Source: JAAXHV01 sp965207165
Lineage (GTDB): Bacteria; Pseudomonadota; Gammaproteobacteria; Eutrophobiales; Eutrophobiaceae
DNA length: 64,000 bases
Direction of reading: 5' to 3'
Assembly (NCBI GenBank): GCA_965207165.1
Contig: OZ242265.1
Coordinates: 4,030,001 to 4,094,000, forward strand
The notes below the pieces were generated by a model, which was not told the origin of the DNA, searched no databases, and saw only the letters and a list, made by a program, of their open reading frames with translations. The translations under genes and the position numbers were made by a program. Below are positions 26,202 through 35,137 of this stretch, piece after piece (the stretch's first letter is position 1; each line of letters opens with the position of its first letter).

Positions 26202-27317
26202 ATGATGATCCCGATAAGAACGTCGACAGTATGTCGCTCAATACTGGCAGGTACGGCCTGTTTATTAACCTTTACTGCAGGAGCGGTTGATGCGCAGGAG
26301 GAAAAGAGCATCAACGTCGTATCCTGGGGCGGCTCCTATGCGAGGAGTTCCGTGAAGGCCTATCATGAGCGTTTTACCGAGGAAACCGGCATTCAAATCA
26401 AACTGGATGAATACAACGGCGGGCTCGCCCAGTTACGCGCCCAGGTTGAGTCCGGTAACGTGACCTGGGACGTGATCGATATGGTGGACGGGGACACCTT
26501 GTTGGGTTGTGATGAAGGGCTTTTGGAGACGGTGGATTATGAATCCCTTCCTCCCGCACCGGACGGCACACCGGCATCGGATGATTTCATCGCCGGCTAT
26601 GACATGGAGTGCGGCATTGAAAATACCCTGGCCGGCACGGTGTATGCCTATAACGAAATGATGTTCCCGGGACGCAAACCCAGCACCATGGCGGACTTCT
26701 TCGATCTTCAGACCTTCCCGGGACGCAGGGGTATGCGCCGGGTGCCTAACGTGAACCTGGAGTTTGCACTGGTGGCGGACGGCGTGCCGGTAGGCCGGGT
26801 CTATGACGTTCTCTCGACCCCGGAAGGCATCGACCGCGCCTTCCGAAAACTGGGTACGATTAAGAATAAGGTTATCTGGTGGGAGGCAGGCGCACAGCCA
26901 CCACAGTTGCTGGCTGATGGCGAAGTTGTGATGAGCACGGCCTATAACGGGCGAATATTCAATGCCTGGGCACTGGAAAATCAACCGCTGACCATTGTCT
27001 GGGACGGCCAGGTTCAATACAGAGGCTACAAGGTCATCGTTGCGGGCACGCCCAGACTGGAACTTGCCCGGCAATTCGTCGCGTACGCGACCAGCACGCG
27101 GTCCATGGCCAACCTGACCAGATACATATCCTACGGTCCGTTGCGCCATTCATCCCTGGCGCTGGTGGACACTCACCTTGAAACCGGTATCGATATGAGA
27201 CCGCATTTGCCCAATGCACCGCAGAACATGACGAATGCGGTGCTGCGCGACCCCGAATGGTGGGCGGACAATCAGGATGAGATGAACGAGCGGTTTGCTG
27301 CCTGGTTGGCCAGGTGA
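26202..27317 (+). CDS. Extracellular polyamine-type solute-binding protein
   Basis: From the ATG at 26202 (after AGAAAAGAG) the protein has 371 residues: a signal peptide ending near GAVDAQ, then a PotD-like fold (INVVSWGGSYARSSVKAYHERF, QVESGNVTWDVIDM, TVYAYNEMMFPG, MSTAYNGRIFNAWALE, RYISYGPLRHSSLA). Such proteins capture spermidine/putrescine or related cations for an ABC transporter. No permease or ATPase genes are adjacent, so it is an orphan receptor or feeds a remote transporter. It overlaps the chimeric ORF only if the upstream ATG at 26091 is used. Confidence 0.88.
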   Translation: MMIPIRTSTVCRSILAGTACLLTFTAGAVDAQEEKSINVVSWGGSYARSSVKAYHERFTEETGIQIKLDEYNGGLAQLRAQVESGNVTWDVIDMVDGDTLLGCDEGLLETVDYESLPPAPDGTPASDDFIAGYDMECGIENTLAGTVYAYNEMMFPGRKPSTMADFFDLQTFPGRRGMRRVPNVNLEFALVADGVPVGRVYDVLSTPEGIDRAFRKLGTIKNKVIWWEAGAQPPQLLADGEVVMSTAYNGRIFNAWALENQPLTIVWDGQVQYRGYKVIVAGTPRLELARQFVAYATSTRSMANLTRYISYGPLRHSSLALVDTHLETGIDMRPHLPNAPQNMTNAVLRDPEWWADNQDEMNERFAAWLAR

Positions 27318-27485
27318 AGGGAATTATGAACATCAACAGGCGGAGTACATGAATAAAGCGGTATAGTTACCGGGAATTCTTCCTTTTGTCGACTTTTCTG
27401 TTGTATTTTCGCATCATCTATACCATGCTTTCACTGCCGGTCAGGTTCAGTTTGCCTGGCTCAAAATCAACCTCTATCGGAGGAA

Positions 27486-28130
27486 ATGACTGTGAATAAT
27501 ATCTTTCAAAACAATCCTCAACTCTATGAAATGCTGCAACAATTCGGCCTGTTACAGTTCGATTTCAACAATGACCCGTCGCTCTCCAGCGGGGAATCCC
27601 ACGGGCGGGAAAGCGGTGAGGCAAGCCACGCAGAGGGTCCCTCGCACGAAGGCTCCTCACAGGGCGAACACGGCGGGGAAGGCCTGGTGTTTGAATCGGA
27701 CGGCAGAAGCGACTCCGACCCGGCAGGGCACCATTCGCGGGAGTCCGAGGGTTACGGCCACGATAGCGACGGCGATCGTGGTTTCGCTAATGGCTCTGAA
27801 ACCGACGGCGACGCCAGGCACACAGGCGATGCCGACGGACGAGAGTCTGATCCGGCAGGACATCACTCACTGGAGTCCGAGGGCTACGGCCACGATAGCG
27901 ACGGCGATCGTGATTTTGCTTTTGGCTCTGAAACCGACGGCGATGCCAGGCACGCAGGCGATGCCGACGGACGAGAGTCTGATCCGGCAGGACATCACTC
28001 CCGGGAAACCGAAGGCTTCGGGCATGACAGCGACATTGACTGGGATGGCGACCTCGATGCCAGTCACGCGTTCGATACCGACCTGGGCAATATCCATGCG
28101 ACCGGCGACATGGATTTCTTCATCGCTTAG
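27486..28130 (+). CDS. Acidic repeat protein with 44-residue tandem repeats
   Basis: The ATG follows CGGAGGAA. The 214-residue protein is rich in Asp, Glu, Ser, Gly and His. It has two complete and one partial copy of a 44-residue unit starting SDPAGHHS (codons at 27714, 27846 and 27978, exactly 132 bp apart), with SEGYGHDSDGDR and SETDGDAR blocks. The N-terminus (NNIFQNNPQLYEMLQQFGLLQF) is a short amphipathic helix. There is no signal peptide. Clustered Asp and His suggest metal binding (inference). Not a recognised family. Confidence 0.75.
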   Translation: MTVNNIFQNNPQLYEMLQQFGLLQFDFNNDPSLSSGESHGRESGEASHAEGPSHEGSSQGEHGGEGLVFESDGRSDSDPAGHHSRESEGYGHDSDGDRGFANGSETDGDARHTGDADGRESDPAGHHSLESEGYGHDSDGDRDFAFGSETDGDARHAGDADGRESDPAGHHSRETEGFGHDSDIDWDGDLDASHAFDTDLGNIHATGDMDFFIA

Positions 28131-28224
28131 CCACTGTAACCGCTTCTCATTTGGTGGCGCTTGCCGGCGCGGGATTGACCTCTGGCCCGCGCCGGCAGTC
28201 TATATGAAAAAACGGCCTCACAGT

Positions 28225-29064
28225 TCAGAACTCGAACCGGAATAGCGCCAGCAGAGCATGGGTTTTCAGTTCGGCCACGGTGCTGTCGATCCTGACAAGC
28301 AGATCTTCCCGGCGGCTACCATCCTGCCGGTATCGTTCAATGGTGATGTCGCCCGCGTCGGTCGTTATTTCTCCCGCGTCCGTATAGCGGTAACTCAAGT
28401 CAAGACGCGTGCGTTTGGTCACTGGTATGACCACGCCTGCGCTCACCATCCAGGTGAATTCCTGTCCCCCTCCAGGCGGAAGGCGGGTCAACGGGATGTC
28501 ACCAAGGGCGCCCCGGCGCAAGTAACCGTGTGGGTCATCCGGTGCGGGGAACTGTTGAATAAAGTCCTCCAGGTCGTAATCGGTGATGCCGGCGCCGGCT
28601 CCCAGATAGGGTTGCATCAGCAAGCTGCCGGCAGCTTTCCACGACGGAAAATCGTAGAACCCGGCGAACAGAAACTGCCGCGTATCCAGCTCCGCTTCCG
28701 ACGGCTGGCGCGCCCCCGATCTCCGGTAGTTCGCGTTACCACGGTAATCAAGGCCGTTGGACACACCGAATTCCACCTGCGCGCGCAGGGCGGAAGTAAA
28801 CCGGTACCCCATTCCAGTACGCCATTGAATGCCCGCGTCAAAATCACCATCGGTGAACATATGAGGACTGCCGTAGAGTTTCGCGATACCGGAATCCGCC
28901 CCACCGCTATCGGTGAAACGGGTTGCCTCAGGAAAGACGGTGGCCAGCCCGATGCTGACATAAGCCTTGTTCCCGAGCAGGTCCTCGCTGTTTGCCGGCA
29001 AGCTGCATACAACCAGGCAATACAGGATCCACAGACGGGCCTTCACTCGGATGAAACGTCTCAT
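28225..29064 (-). CDS. Outer-membrane beta-barrel protein (opacity/OmpW-like)
   Basis: The 279-residue protein has a signal peptide (LWILYCLVVCSLPANS), alternating beta-strand segments (AYVSIGLATVFPEA, GMGYRFTSALRAQVEFGVS, YLGAGAGITDYDL, SAGVVIPVTKRTRLDLSYRYTD) and a C-terminal LALFRFEF ending in Phe, the outer-membrane insertion signature. The closest general class is an 8-stranded OmpA/Opa-like barrel. It converges on the acidic repeat protein. Ligand unknown. Confidence 0.8.
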   Translation of the reverse strand: MRRFIRVKARLWILYCLVVCSLPANSEDLLGNKAYVSIGLATVFPEATRFTDSGGADSGIAKLYGSPHMFTDGDFDAGIQWRTGMGYRFTSALRAQVEFGVSNGLDYRGNANYRRSGARQPSEAELDTRQFLFAGFYDFPSWKAAGSLLMQPYLGAGAGITDYDLEDFIQQFPAPDDPHGYLRRGALGDIPLTRLPPGGGQEFTWMVSAGVVIPVTKRTRLDLSYRYTDAGEITTDAGDITIERYRQDGSRREDLLVRIDSTVAELKTHALLALFRFEF

Positions 29065-29221
29065 GTTCTCGTGCTCCGAGGGTTATCGGGTGTATGAGGA
29101 GGCGAAATGTAACATACTCCCCGTGGAGAGGCTATGATATGGTATTCCTGACAGGTTCGCGATCTTCCCGGAAATTAACCTGTCAGTAACTGTCTTGCCA
29201 ATTTGATTCAGGGGGTGTCTT

Positions 29222-29389
29222 ATGAACTATATTCTGCATGCAATTCAGATTATTTTACTGATTGGCCTGTTCATATTCGTTTATTTCATGAATGACGAGA
29301 ATTACAAAGCAATATATAAGGAAAATAATAGAATTCAAAACTTGATTGAAGAATACGGACACCATTACAGGGGTGACGATAAAGACTGA
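29222..29389 (+). CDS. 55-residue single-span membrane protein
   Basis: The ATG at 29222 follows AGGGGGTGTCTT. The 55 residues consist of a transmembrane helix (ILHAIQIILLIGLFIFVYFM) and a charged cytoplasmic tail (KENNRIQNLIEEYGHHYRG). The low GC content contrasts with its neighbours. No family is recognised. The good ribosome-binding site and clean helix/tail design support a real gene. Confidence 0.6.
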   Translation: MNYILHAIQIILLIGLFIFVYFMNDENYKAIYKENNRIQNLIEEYGHHYRGDDKD

Positions 29390-29419
29390 TTTTGGATTAA
29401 TTACATAGACCTTAAATTA

Positions 29420-29465
29420 GGAAATTCCGAAACGGCAGGTGGATCAGGTTACGGGGAGGGGGTCA
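29420..29465 (+). repeat. 46-bp dispersed repeat, copy 2
   Basis: Identical over 46 bp to 18673-18718, 10.7 kb away, in the same orientation. It lies directly after the small membrane protein and about 100 bp before the VapBC pair, at the beginning of the accessory part of the window. Confidence 0.8.
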
Positions 29466-29569
29466 CTAAGGTTGGATGCCATTCTGTAGCCGGCTACACA
29501 GCGTGGTTGACCTGAAAGAAGATTTATAGTAATATTTAACCAGTCAAATTAACCGGTATATACAAAGAC

Positions 29570-29821
29570 GTGCGTGAAGTTCAGGCAACCGAAGCAAAAG
29601 CTCACCTTGCCCGACTGCTCAGCGAAGTTGAGCACGGAGAAACCATTGCAATCACCCGTCATGGCAAGCCGATAGCGCACCTGGTGCCCGCCGAGGCCCA
29701 GGAGCGCGCGGGCCGCAAGGCCGCAGTCGAGCGCTTTGAGGCCTGGCGCGCCGGCTGGAAAGGTATCGAAATGTCCCTGGAAGAGATCCTCGCCACCCGC
29801 CACGACGGCCATCGCTATTGA
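29570..29821 (+). CDS. Phd/YefM-VapB type antitoxin
   Basis: The frame starts at GTG and codes for 83 residues. The N-terminus VQATEAKAHLARLLSEVEHGETIAITRHGKPIAHLVP is the Phd fold: a dimeric DNA-binding domain with the typical GETIAITRHGKP strand. The C-terminus is the toxin-wrapping helix. It overlaps the VapC start by TTGA, so the pair is co-translated. It should repress its own promoter and neutralise the PIN toxin. Confidence 0.88.
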   Translation: MREVQATEAKAHLARLLSEVEHGETIAITRHGKPIAHLVPAEAQERAGRKAAVERFEAWRAGWKGIEMSLEEILATRHDGHRY

Positions 29822-30225
29822 ACGACTTTGTTCTTGATGCGTCGGTCGCCCTGGCGTGGTTCCTTGACGATGAACAGGCACCTCAAGCCGATAACGTGCG
29901 TGCACGCCTGGCGCGGGACAGGGCGCTTGTCCCCCAGCTATGGCACCTGGACGTCCGTAACGGCCTGATCATCGCCGAACGGCGCGGGCGTTTGTCCGCA
30001 ACCCGCATGGACGAATGTCTGGACGCGCTTAAATGGCTCCCCATTCAGACCGATTCAGAGGCTGTCCTCGAGATGGTTGTCTCTCTCGCCCGATTGCACA
30101 AGCTATCCGTCTATGATGCCGTCTATCTGGAGTTGGCAAAACGCCGGGATGCGGCGCTGGCAAGCCTGGACGGCGCGCTGCTGCGGGCAGCCGCAAAGGA
30201 AAGCGTGGAACTCCTGGGTCAATAA
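29818..30225 (+). CDS. vapC: PIN-domain VapC toxin
   Basis: The 135-residue protein starts with a TTG that overlaps the antitoxin stop. FVLDASVALAWFLDDE carries the first catalytic aspartate; YDAVYLELA and LASLDGALLRAA carry later acidic residues of the PIN site. VapC toxins are Mg-dependent RNases that usually cut tRNA or rRNA. All core acidic positions visible in the family seem present, so the pair may be active. Confidence 0.9.
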   Translation: MNDFVLDASVALAWFLDDEQAPQADNVRARLARDRALVPQLWHLDVRNGLIIAERRGRLSATRMDECLDALKWLPIQTDSEAVLEMVVSLARLHKLSVYDAVYLELAKRRDAALASLDGALLRAAAKESVELLGQ

Positions 30226-30468
30226 CACCTCAATGAAGCAAAAAATGCGCCCTGAAGAGGTGTAGAACCCTCTATCTAAGTGATTGTTTATACTGAATAA
30301 TATGTTTTGTGATTTGTTGTATCCCAACAATCGTCCCAACATTTTTTATAACCATAACAAGCGGATTATCCACCAGGCACTATAGCGAGTACCAATTGAT
30401 ATGAATGGCCGTCAACTTTCCAGGTTCTGAACGCCTGCAAGCCGGGATCCTGGACGGAGCTTCCAGTC

Positions 30469-30576
30469 TCAGCGCCGGCGTTGGCGACGGGTGTTGTCCT
30501 GGCGATGCGCAAGCCAAGCCATGAGCATGGCCACGCCGAAGACCAGTCCGCCTGTAATTAATAAGGTTGTATTCAT
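30469..30576 (-). CDS. 35-residue membrane microprotein, coupled
   Basis: The ATG at 30576 overlaps the stop of the upstream gene by ATGA. The peptide has one membrane helix (TTLLITGGLVFGVAMLMAWL) and an arginine-rich tail (NTRRQRRRR-type). The overlap and the positive-inside charge layout argue for a real protein. Function unknown. Confidence 0.45.
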   Translation of the reverse strand: MNTTLLITGGLVFGVAMLMAWLAHRQDNTRRQRRR

Positions 30577-30752
30577 TCGTTACATTCCTCGTCCAGGCAC
30601 CCCACCAGCAGTGCCGCGGCGCCACCCAGGACTAAACCACTTACGACAAATAGACCAGCGTCCTCGAGCAGACCACCAAGCAAGCCCGCAGCTATAAGGA
30701 TTACACCCAACCGGCGAGTCTCGTCACGCAGCTTGCCGGAGTGGAATGCCAT
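30573..30752 (-). CDS. 59-residue two-span membrane protein
   Basis: From the ATG at 30752 (preceded by AGGTTAG) it encodes 59 residues with two hydrophobic segments (GVILIAAGLLGGLLEDAG and LFVVSGLVLGGAAALLVG) and a short acidic end (CLDEECNE). A longer GTG-started frame reaches 30824. Its stop overlaps the next microprotein start, giving a coupled pair. No family recognised. Confidence 0.5.
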   Translation of the reverse strand: MAFHSGKLRDETRRLGVILIAAGLLGGLLEDAGLFVVSGLVLGGAAALLVGCLDEECNE

Positions 30753-30825
30753 GCGATCAACTAACCTGTAACTATGCCATATTGACACGGCGATGGCCAC
30801 CTGTGATCTGATCCAGGATAGCACA

Positions 30826-31755
30826 GGCGTAGTACAGGGTCAGACCAGCCCAGCGTTACAGAGGCTACTGTAACCGTCCCGTCATAACACGTGCAATCGG
30901 CAAGGGTCCGAAAAAGGGTCATCGGCCGCTTGTCGGGTGTTGATGAGTGTGTCCCGCCCGTTAGGTCTTCTGTTTCACCAGCTGATTAAACCCGCAGGGC
31001 CGCAGGTGCCGTGTGTAGCCTAGGTGACAGCCACAAAGCCGTCTTAGCGGTCGATTAATTCGATTATGTTTCGGGAATGGATGACTTCGTTGATGAGTAC
31101 TAAGTCTTTCTTCGCTATTTTTACGGCAGCTGAATGAACCCTGCGGCAAACCGGTGAATTCGCAAGAAATGTACCCGTTCAACTGTGCTGATAGTTGACC
31201 CGTCACTCAATAAGGCGCTCGCTGCATTAGTCAAAACACACAACGAAGGGATGGCCCGAGCACCCTGATACCCGAGACCCAACAGACGTGAGTGCTGCGT
31301 CACAGTCATCCTCTCATCGAAAAGAACATCCTTGAACTGAGGATTTCAACGGTGGTTACAATGGGCGCACCGGTAGATGCAATGAAAAAAGGGAACCCTG
31401 TCTGCGGCCGGTACGGAATTAGCAGATCCGTACCAAGGAGAAGATCATAACGTTGCCGGCAACGGCAACACGAAGAAGGTAGCCGGATAAACCTGAGTCG
31501 ACACCCTCATTACCCACCTGACACAAAGGCTGTTAACCGGGAAGAAGTGCTGCATTACGCACACCAGGCAATACCGGGCCAGGCCGGTCCGGGGCGAACT
31601 GAAACGCAGTCACGGTAACTCCCCGGCACCAGCAGGAATTCACAGGATAATGAAAAAAACAGTGGTCAAAACACTCGGCCAAAAAAAGTTGACATTCAGG
31701 TTTTATTGCGCCAGACTGGCTATGCCAACTACACCCACTATAACAGGAGAATTTT
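30826..31755. other. 930-bp stretch without recognised gene
   Basis: No open frame here has a plausible start, composition or family match. The DNA is moderately GC-rich and has short inverted motifs, such as the GCCGGCAACGGCAACACG block near 31455. A structured RNA or a decayed mobile element is possible, but nothing can be identified by eye. Confidence 0.4.
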
Positions 31756-31953
31756 ATGCAAAATTCCTTCCCTGATCCCAATGTCGCGCACATTGAGGAC
31801 ATCACCATCTATATCGAACGGGTCGACACCGACGCGAACAACGAGATCGTCTTCGAACAGGAATTCGACCTCCCTGAAGACCGCGTCATAGACCTAGTTC
31901 GCGCCACCGAAGAGCTGGTTAAGAAATCACTGGAACAGGGCGACTCTTCATAA
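31756..31953 (+). CDS. Hypothetical 65-residue acidic protein
   Basis: The ATG follows ACAGGAG. The protein is acidic with a beta-rich middle (EDITIYIERVDTDANNEIVF) and a C-terminal helix (RVIDLVRATEELVKKSLEQ). It is 73 bp upstream of the ArdC-like gene, in the same direction, and probably in the same operon. Unknown family. Confidence 0.6.
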   Translation: MQNSFPDPNVAHIEDITIYIERVDTDANNEIVFEQEFDLPEDRVIDLVRATEELVKKSLEQGDSS

Positions 31954-32026
31954 AGAATCGCCCCAGGGATCGTACAGGATGTACACAGAGTAAGGACGCA
32001 AGTCTACTACTATCCGGAGGAATACC

Positions 32027-32866
32027 ATGCAACGACAGCAAATCCAGACTCCCAGAGTACCCTGGTCACAGGAACAATCCGGGAGCGCCATCGAAAAAAT
32101 CCACAAAGGAACCCATGTATTGGTCAATGGACTTAGAGAAGGAGCCCCTTGTATGCCGGTGAACGGTGTAAACGGCGCCGTCAAGACCGGGATGAATTCC
32201 ATCATCCTGATGCAGGCCGCCAGCGAAATGAAAACCCGCAACCCTCACTGGTACAACATCAAGAACGTGTCTCAGACATTCCAGACCGACGGAAAACCAA
32301 ACCACGTACGCAAGGACGAGACGTCGACCAAGACCCAGTCATTTCTGCCGATCTGGAAAGAACAGCAGAATGTGCGCGGCTTCTCCGAACCCGTCCTCGA
32401 CAAGGACGGACGGCGCATGCCGCTGATCAATCCTGACACCGGCCTGCAGGCCAGCCGCCCGATCTACATCCCCCATTTCAACGGGGATCAACTCCAGGAC
32501 AAAAAAGGGAACCAGGGCAGGGTGGATCTGTTTCAGCGATCAGTCGCAGAAAGTCATATCGCCGCGCTCATGGAAGAACCTGTCAGTCTGGCCCGGAACG
32601 TGAAAGCGCTGACCATCGCCGCACTGAACGGCAGCGAATTTAAGCCGGAAAAGACAAAGGAGGCCAAAGAAACCCTGACGAAAGAGTTCACCCTGGAAAG
32701 GAACAAGGACTCCTTTTTCAAAACGGTTTCAAAAGCCCAAGAAACGGTCTTGAAAGACATCCAACCGGACATTGAGAAACAAGCTCATACCCTGGCTGAG
32801 TATGCACTCAAGCTCAAGAATGAGCAAGAGTCTCAAACAGGCCAGTCCGCGGATATCGAACGATAG
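32027..32866 (+). CDS. ArdC N-terminal domain-like protein
   Basis: The 279-residue protein has a middle region (GMNSIILMQAASEMKTRNPHWYNIKNV, then QTFQTDG and FLPIWKE) that follows the pattern of the ssDNA-binding N-terminal domain of ArdC/TraC-type antirestriction and primase proteins (GxNxxxLxxAxxxxxxxxPxWxxxxQ). The C-terminal third is a long charged helical region without the ArdC zincin metalloprotease motif. In conjugative elements ArdC-like proteins protect incoming single strands from host nucleases. The assignment is by pattern only. Confidence 0.55.
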   Translation: MQRQQIQTPRVPWSQEQSGSAIEKIHKGTHVLVNGLREGAPCMPVNGVNGAVKTGMNSIILMQAASEMKTRNPHWYNIKNVSQTFQTDGKPNHVRKDETSTKTQSFLPIWKEQQNVRGFSEPVLDKDGRRMPLINPDTGLQASRPIYIPHFNGDQLQDKKGNQGRVDLFQRSVAESHIAALMEEPVSLARNVKALTIAALNGSEFKPEKTKEAKETLTKEFTLERNKDSFFKTVSKAQETVLKDIQPDIEKQAHTLAEYALKLKNEQESQTGQSADIER

Positions 32867-32935
32867 ACCATCTACCCAACCCGGCGCATTCCTTCACTGT
32901 GTGTGCGCCGGACCAACTCATCGAGGACAATCAAC

Positions 32936-33184
32936 ATGTCTACACCCAATTATCGTATCGTCAGCATAAAAGAAAAAAGGAACAAGAAGGATCCTACCTA
33001 CTGGACCCGGCACGGCGTTGCTTACATCAACGAGAACAGCATCAGTCTCGATCTCGAATCGGTTCCCGTTCCGCTGGAAAGAAAACTGTTTCTGGTCCCC
33101 TTCAAAAAGGACAACGAGCCTGATTCGAACGAAACTGAAACCGATTCAGTGAAAAAAGACACACAAAACGGCATTCTCAATTAA
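32936..33184 (+). CDS. Hypothetical 82-residue protein
   Basis: The ATG at 32936 follows CGAGGA. The protein begins MSTPNYRIVSIKEKRNKKDP and contains YWTRHGVAYINENSISLDL, then a disordered acidic tail. The region resembles small accessory proteins of integrative elements that have a short beta sheet. It lies 70 bp downstream of the ArdC-like gene and is probably co-transcribed. Not identified. Confidence 0.55.
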   Translation: MSTPNYRIVSIKEKRNKKDPTYWTRHGVAYINENSISLDLESVPVPLERKLFLVPFKKDNEPDSNETETDSVKKDTQNGILN

Positions 33185-33681
33185 GCTCAACCACCTCCAA
33201 CCCCCCTGCTTTATATCCACACACGGATCCTCATTAAGCAAGGACGCTTATTTTTTTGCCGGCATCAGTCTGGGCCGGCGTTACCTGCAGCCCAGTGCCA
33301 TTCGCCATACAACGGCATGGCTTACAGTCCTCTCAGCCATCTGCCATTGCCCGGTGTAGATGAATGGGCCGAACGTCCTGAACTCAGGAAACCGTTGGCT
33401 GATCATACTCGGGTCCTTGTCCCCTGGCTGGCGCCGTTGTTCTCCGCTTCCAACTCGCGCTAATGTATAGTAATCACCGTGATAATCAGTCAGTTATGAA
33501 AACCGGTAAGTTTCGATTAGGATCCGTTTTTTCAATGGATAATTTACAAGAGAGCAGACAACAATTGATTTAACCTGGAAATCAGCTTGATTTGTGCTTG
33601 ATTACGCCTCTTCAGGTGTTTTATTCCAAGCACAAATCATCCGGCATTTTATTCAAACCATGCTTGGAGGCGTTAAGGACA
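33185..33681. other. Intergenic, with a doubtful 48-residue ORF
   Basis: About 500 bp with no firm gene. A plus-strand frame at 33317-33463 (48 residues, starting MAYSPLSHLPLPGVDEWA) lacks a clear ribosome-binding site. A tandem TGTGCTTG/AAGCACAAATCA inverted pair (near 33592-33640) may form an RNA hairpin before the next gene. Confidence 0.4.
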
Positions 33682-33912
33682 ATGACGATTGACCCCGAAT
33701 TATCCCGACAACTCATCACCCTTCTTTCCGACCGCGATAACCCGGCATCCGTCAACAAGTCGATTGACCTTATCCTGTCTGTTTGTCCGCGCAGGGATGT
33801 GGAGGATTTGATATTTCATCTTCAGTATGTCGATGACACCGGGCGGGTTGTGACCCATGAGGAAACCGGACTGCCGACCACGATTATCAACGCGGATTGG
33901 CTGGCTGTGTGA
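33682..33912 (+). CDS. Hypothetical 76-residue protein
   Basis: The ATG at 33682 follows TTAAGGACA. The protein starts MTIDPELSRQLITLLSDRDN and has a helical N-terminal half and a beta-rich end (FHLQYVDDTGRVVTHEETG). A longer upstream extension is less likely because this start has the better site. Family unknown; part of the accessory region. Confidence 0.55.
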   Translation: MTIDPELSRQLITLLSDRDNPASVNKSIDLILSVCPRRDVEDLIFHLQYVDDTGRVVTHEETGLPTTIINADWLAV

Positions 33913-34311
33913 CCGGCGCCGTGTAAAAGATATAAGTTCACGAAACTGTGCTTTAAAGGTTATCGTAGATAATCAGAAAAAGACTTCAGAAACGTCGCGT
34001 ATCCTGTCAGCCAGGTAAACCTGTACGGGGGTGGGGAGTGAAGATACTGAATTCTTCCTCGTATAGCCAGAACGAGACGAACATCATTATGACGGCAACC
34101 AAACTGTATCATCCACTCCATGCACCGGACGGACAAAATGTCGAGAACACTTCGGGACGGATGGACAGGTGTGCTCAAGACGGTTGGGTTGATAATCCCG
34201 CTAAAACAGGTGTCAATCCATGGGGTGTACGTTTCCTCGTACAGTCGCACCCACTGTGATCGTAGTTGAATTTCTCTGTCCATAGAGGTTTGTTTTATTG
34301 AAAGGATGTCT

Positions 34312-34539
34312 ATGAATCACACAATTAAGCCCATTTTCTTGCAAAGGTTCCTCCAGATTATTGTTGATGCTCTCCATGACGGTACTATGGGTATCCAGGG
34401 AATTCCGGATTGTATCGTCTTCACTTTTATTACCCGGTGCCCATGGGCACCGATGCTGACGGATTCGGTGAGTTCTATTCTCCCGGGTTTGTCACACAAA
34501 TCCCATCTCGCGACTGAGGTCGTGACCCCCTCCGCGTAA
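34312..34539 (+). CDS. Doubtful 75-residue ORF containing palindrome A
   Basis: The ATG follows AAAGGATGTCT. The N-terminus (IKPIFLQRFLQIIVDALHDG) could be a real helix, but the second half is encoded by the 18-bp palindrome (RCPWAPM) and by the start of a dispersed repeat, so the frame has probably been extended by chance. Confidence 0.25.
   Translation: MNHTIKPIFLQRFLQIIVDALHDGTMGIQGIPDCIVFTFITRCPWAPMLTDSVSSILPGLSHKSHLATEVVTPSA
34435..34452. promoter_or_regulatory. 18-bp perfect palindrome, site A
   Basis: CGGTGCCCATGGGCACCG is identical to its reverse complement. The same 18 bp occurs at 39441-39458, 39638-39655 and 58759-58776 and nowhere else that was seen. A protein-binding site is likely (repressor, ParB or relaxosome accessory). 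Confidence 0.75.
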
Positions 34540-34627
34540 TCTGATCCACCTGCCGTTCAGGGATTCCCGAACCAACAACGCATCAATCCCACCCCGGTGC
34601 TCAGGGCGCACGGTGATGACGCGGACG
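34521..34627 (-). repeat. Dispersed repeat, diverged copy 3 (long form)
   Basis: About 105 bp here match 35138-35240 in direct orientation with scattered changes (shared blocks AACCAACAACGCATCAATCCC and GGGCGCACGGTGATGACGCGG with one extra base each). Its first half is the inverse complement of the 46-bp repeat at 18673 and 29420. Together copies 3 and 4 bracket a GC-rich 510-bp segment. Confidence 0.7.
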
Positions 34628-35137
34628 CCTTGGATTGTTTGCCTGGGTTTATTGGCGATGCCTGACGGCCCGCGCCCTAGTCGGCTGCGCCGACCGGAGC
34701 CCGCAAGCGGTCTCCGCCCATACGGGTCACTGTCGCTATCGCTTCCGCCCTCCGGGCGGTGATGCAGCAATTACAGCCGCGGCTCGCCGTCGAGTTCGCG
34801 CAAGCCCTCACCCGGCGCCCTGCCGCGCGCCGCAATCCGCGTTTGCCGCCCCATCGTCCCGGCGTGGATCGCCTCCGGCCCTGGCCATGTTCCATCGCTC
34901 GAATGGCGCGGCGCGAGCCGCCGCCATACCTGTTCCCGGGTAGTGGCCGGCGGCGTTGTCCGCCCGCAGCCTTCGGATGTTGAGCCGCTGTATTAAAGAC
35001 TTCGCCCCTCCCGGTGGCATCCGGCGCTGCATTCCGTGTTCGTCCGTCAATGTTGCGGGACTTGTCGCCGTTTCCATCCGTCTTGCCGTGAGCGTCGCCG
35101 GCGCCGTATCCCAGGTCGTCCCCGATTTGGCGTACTG
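34628..35137. other. GC-rich segment bracketed by direct repeats
   Basis: Frames are open in several registers because of composition, but none resembles a known protein or shows a good start. It is enclosed by dispersed-repeat copies 3 and 4 in direct orientation, so the unit may be a non-autonomous mobile or recombination-prone cassette. Confidence 0.45.

Noticed and set aside
31320..31640. Possible group II intron or riboswitch
   Set aside because: No reverse transcriptase, domain V-like hairpin or known aptamer could be recognised by eye.
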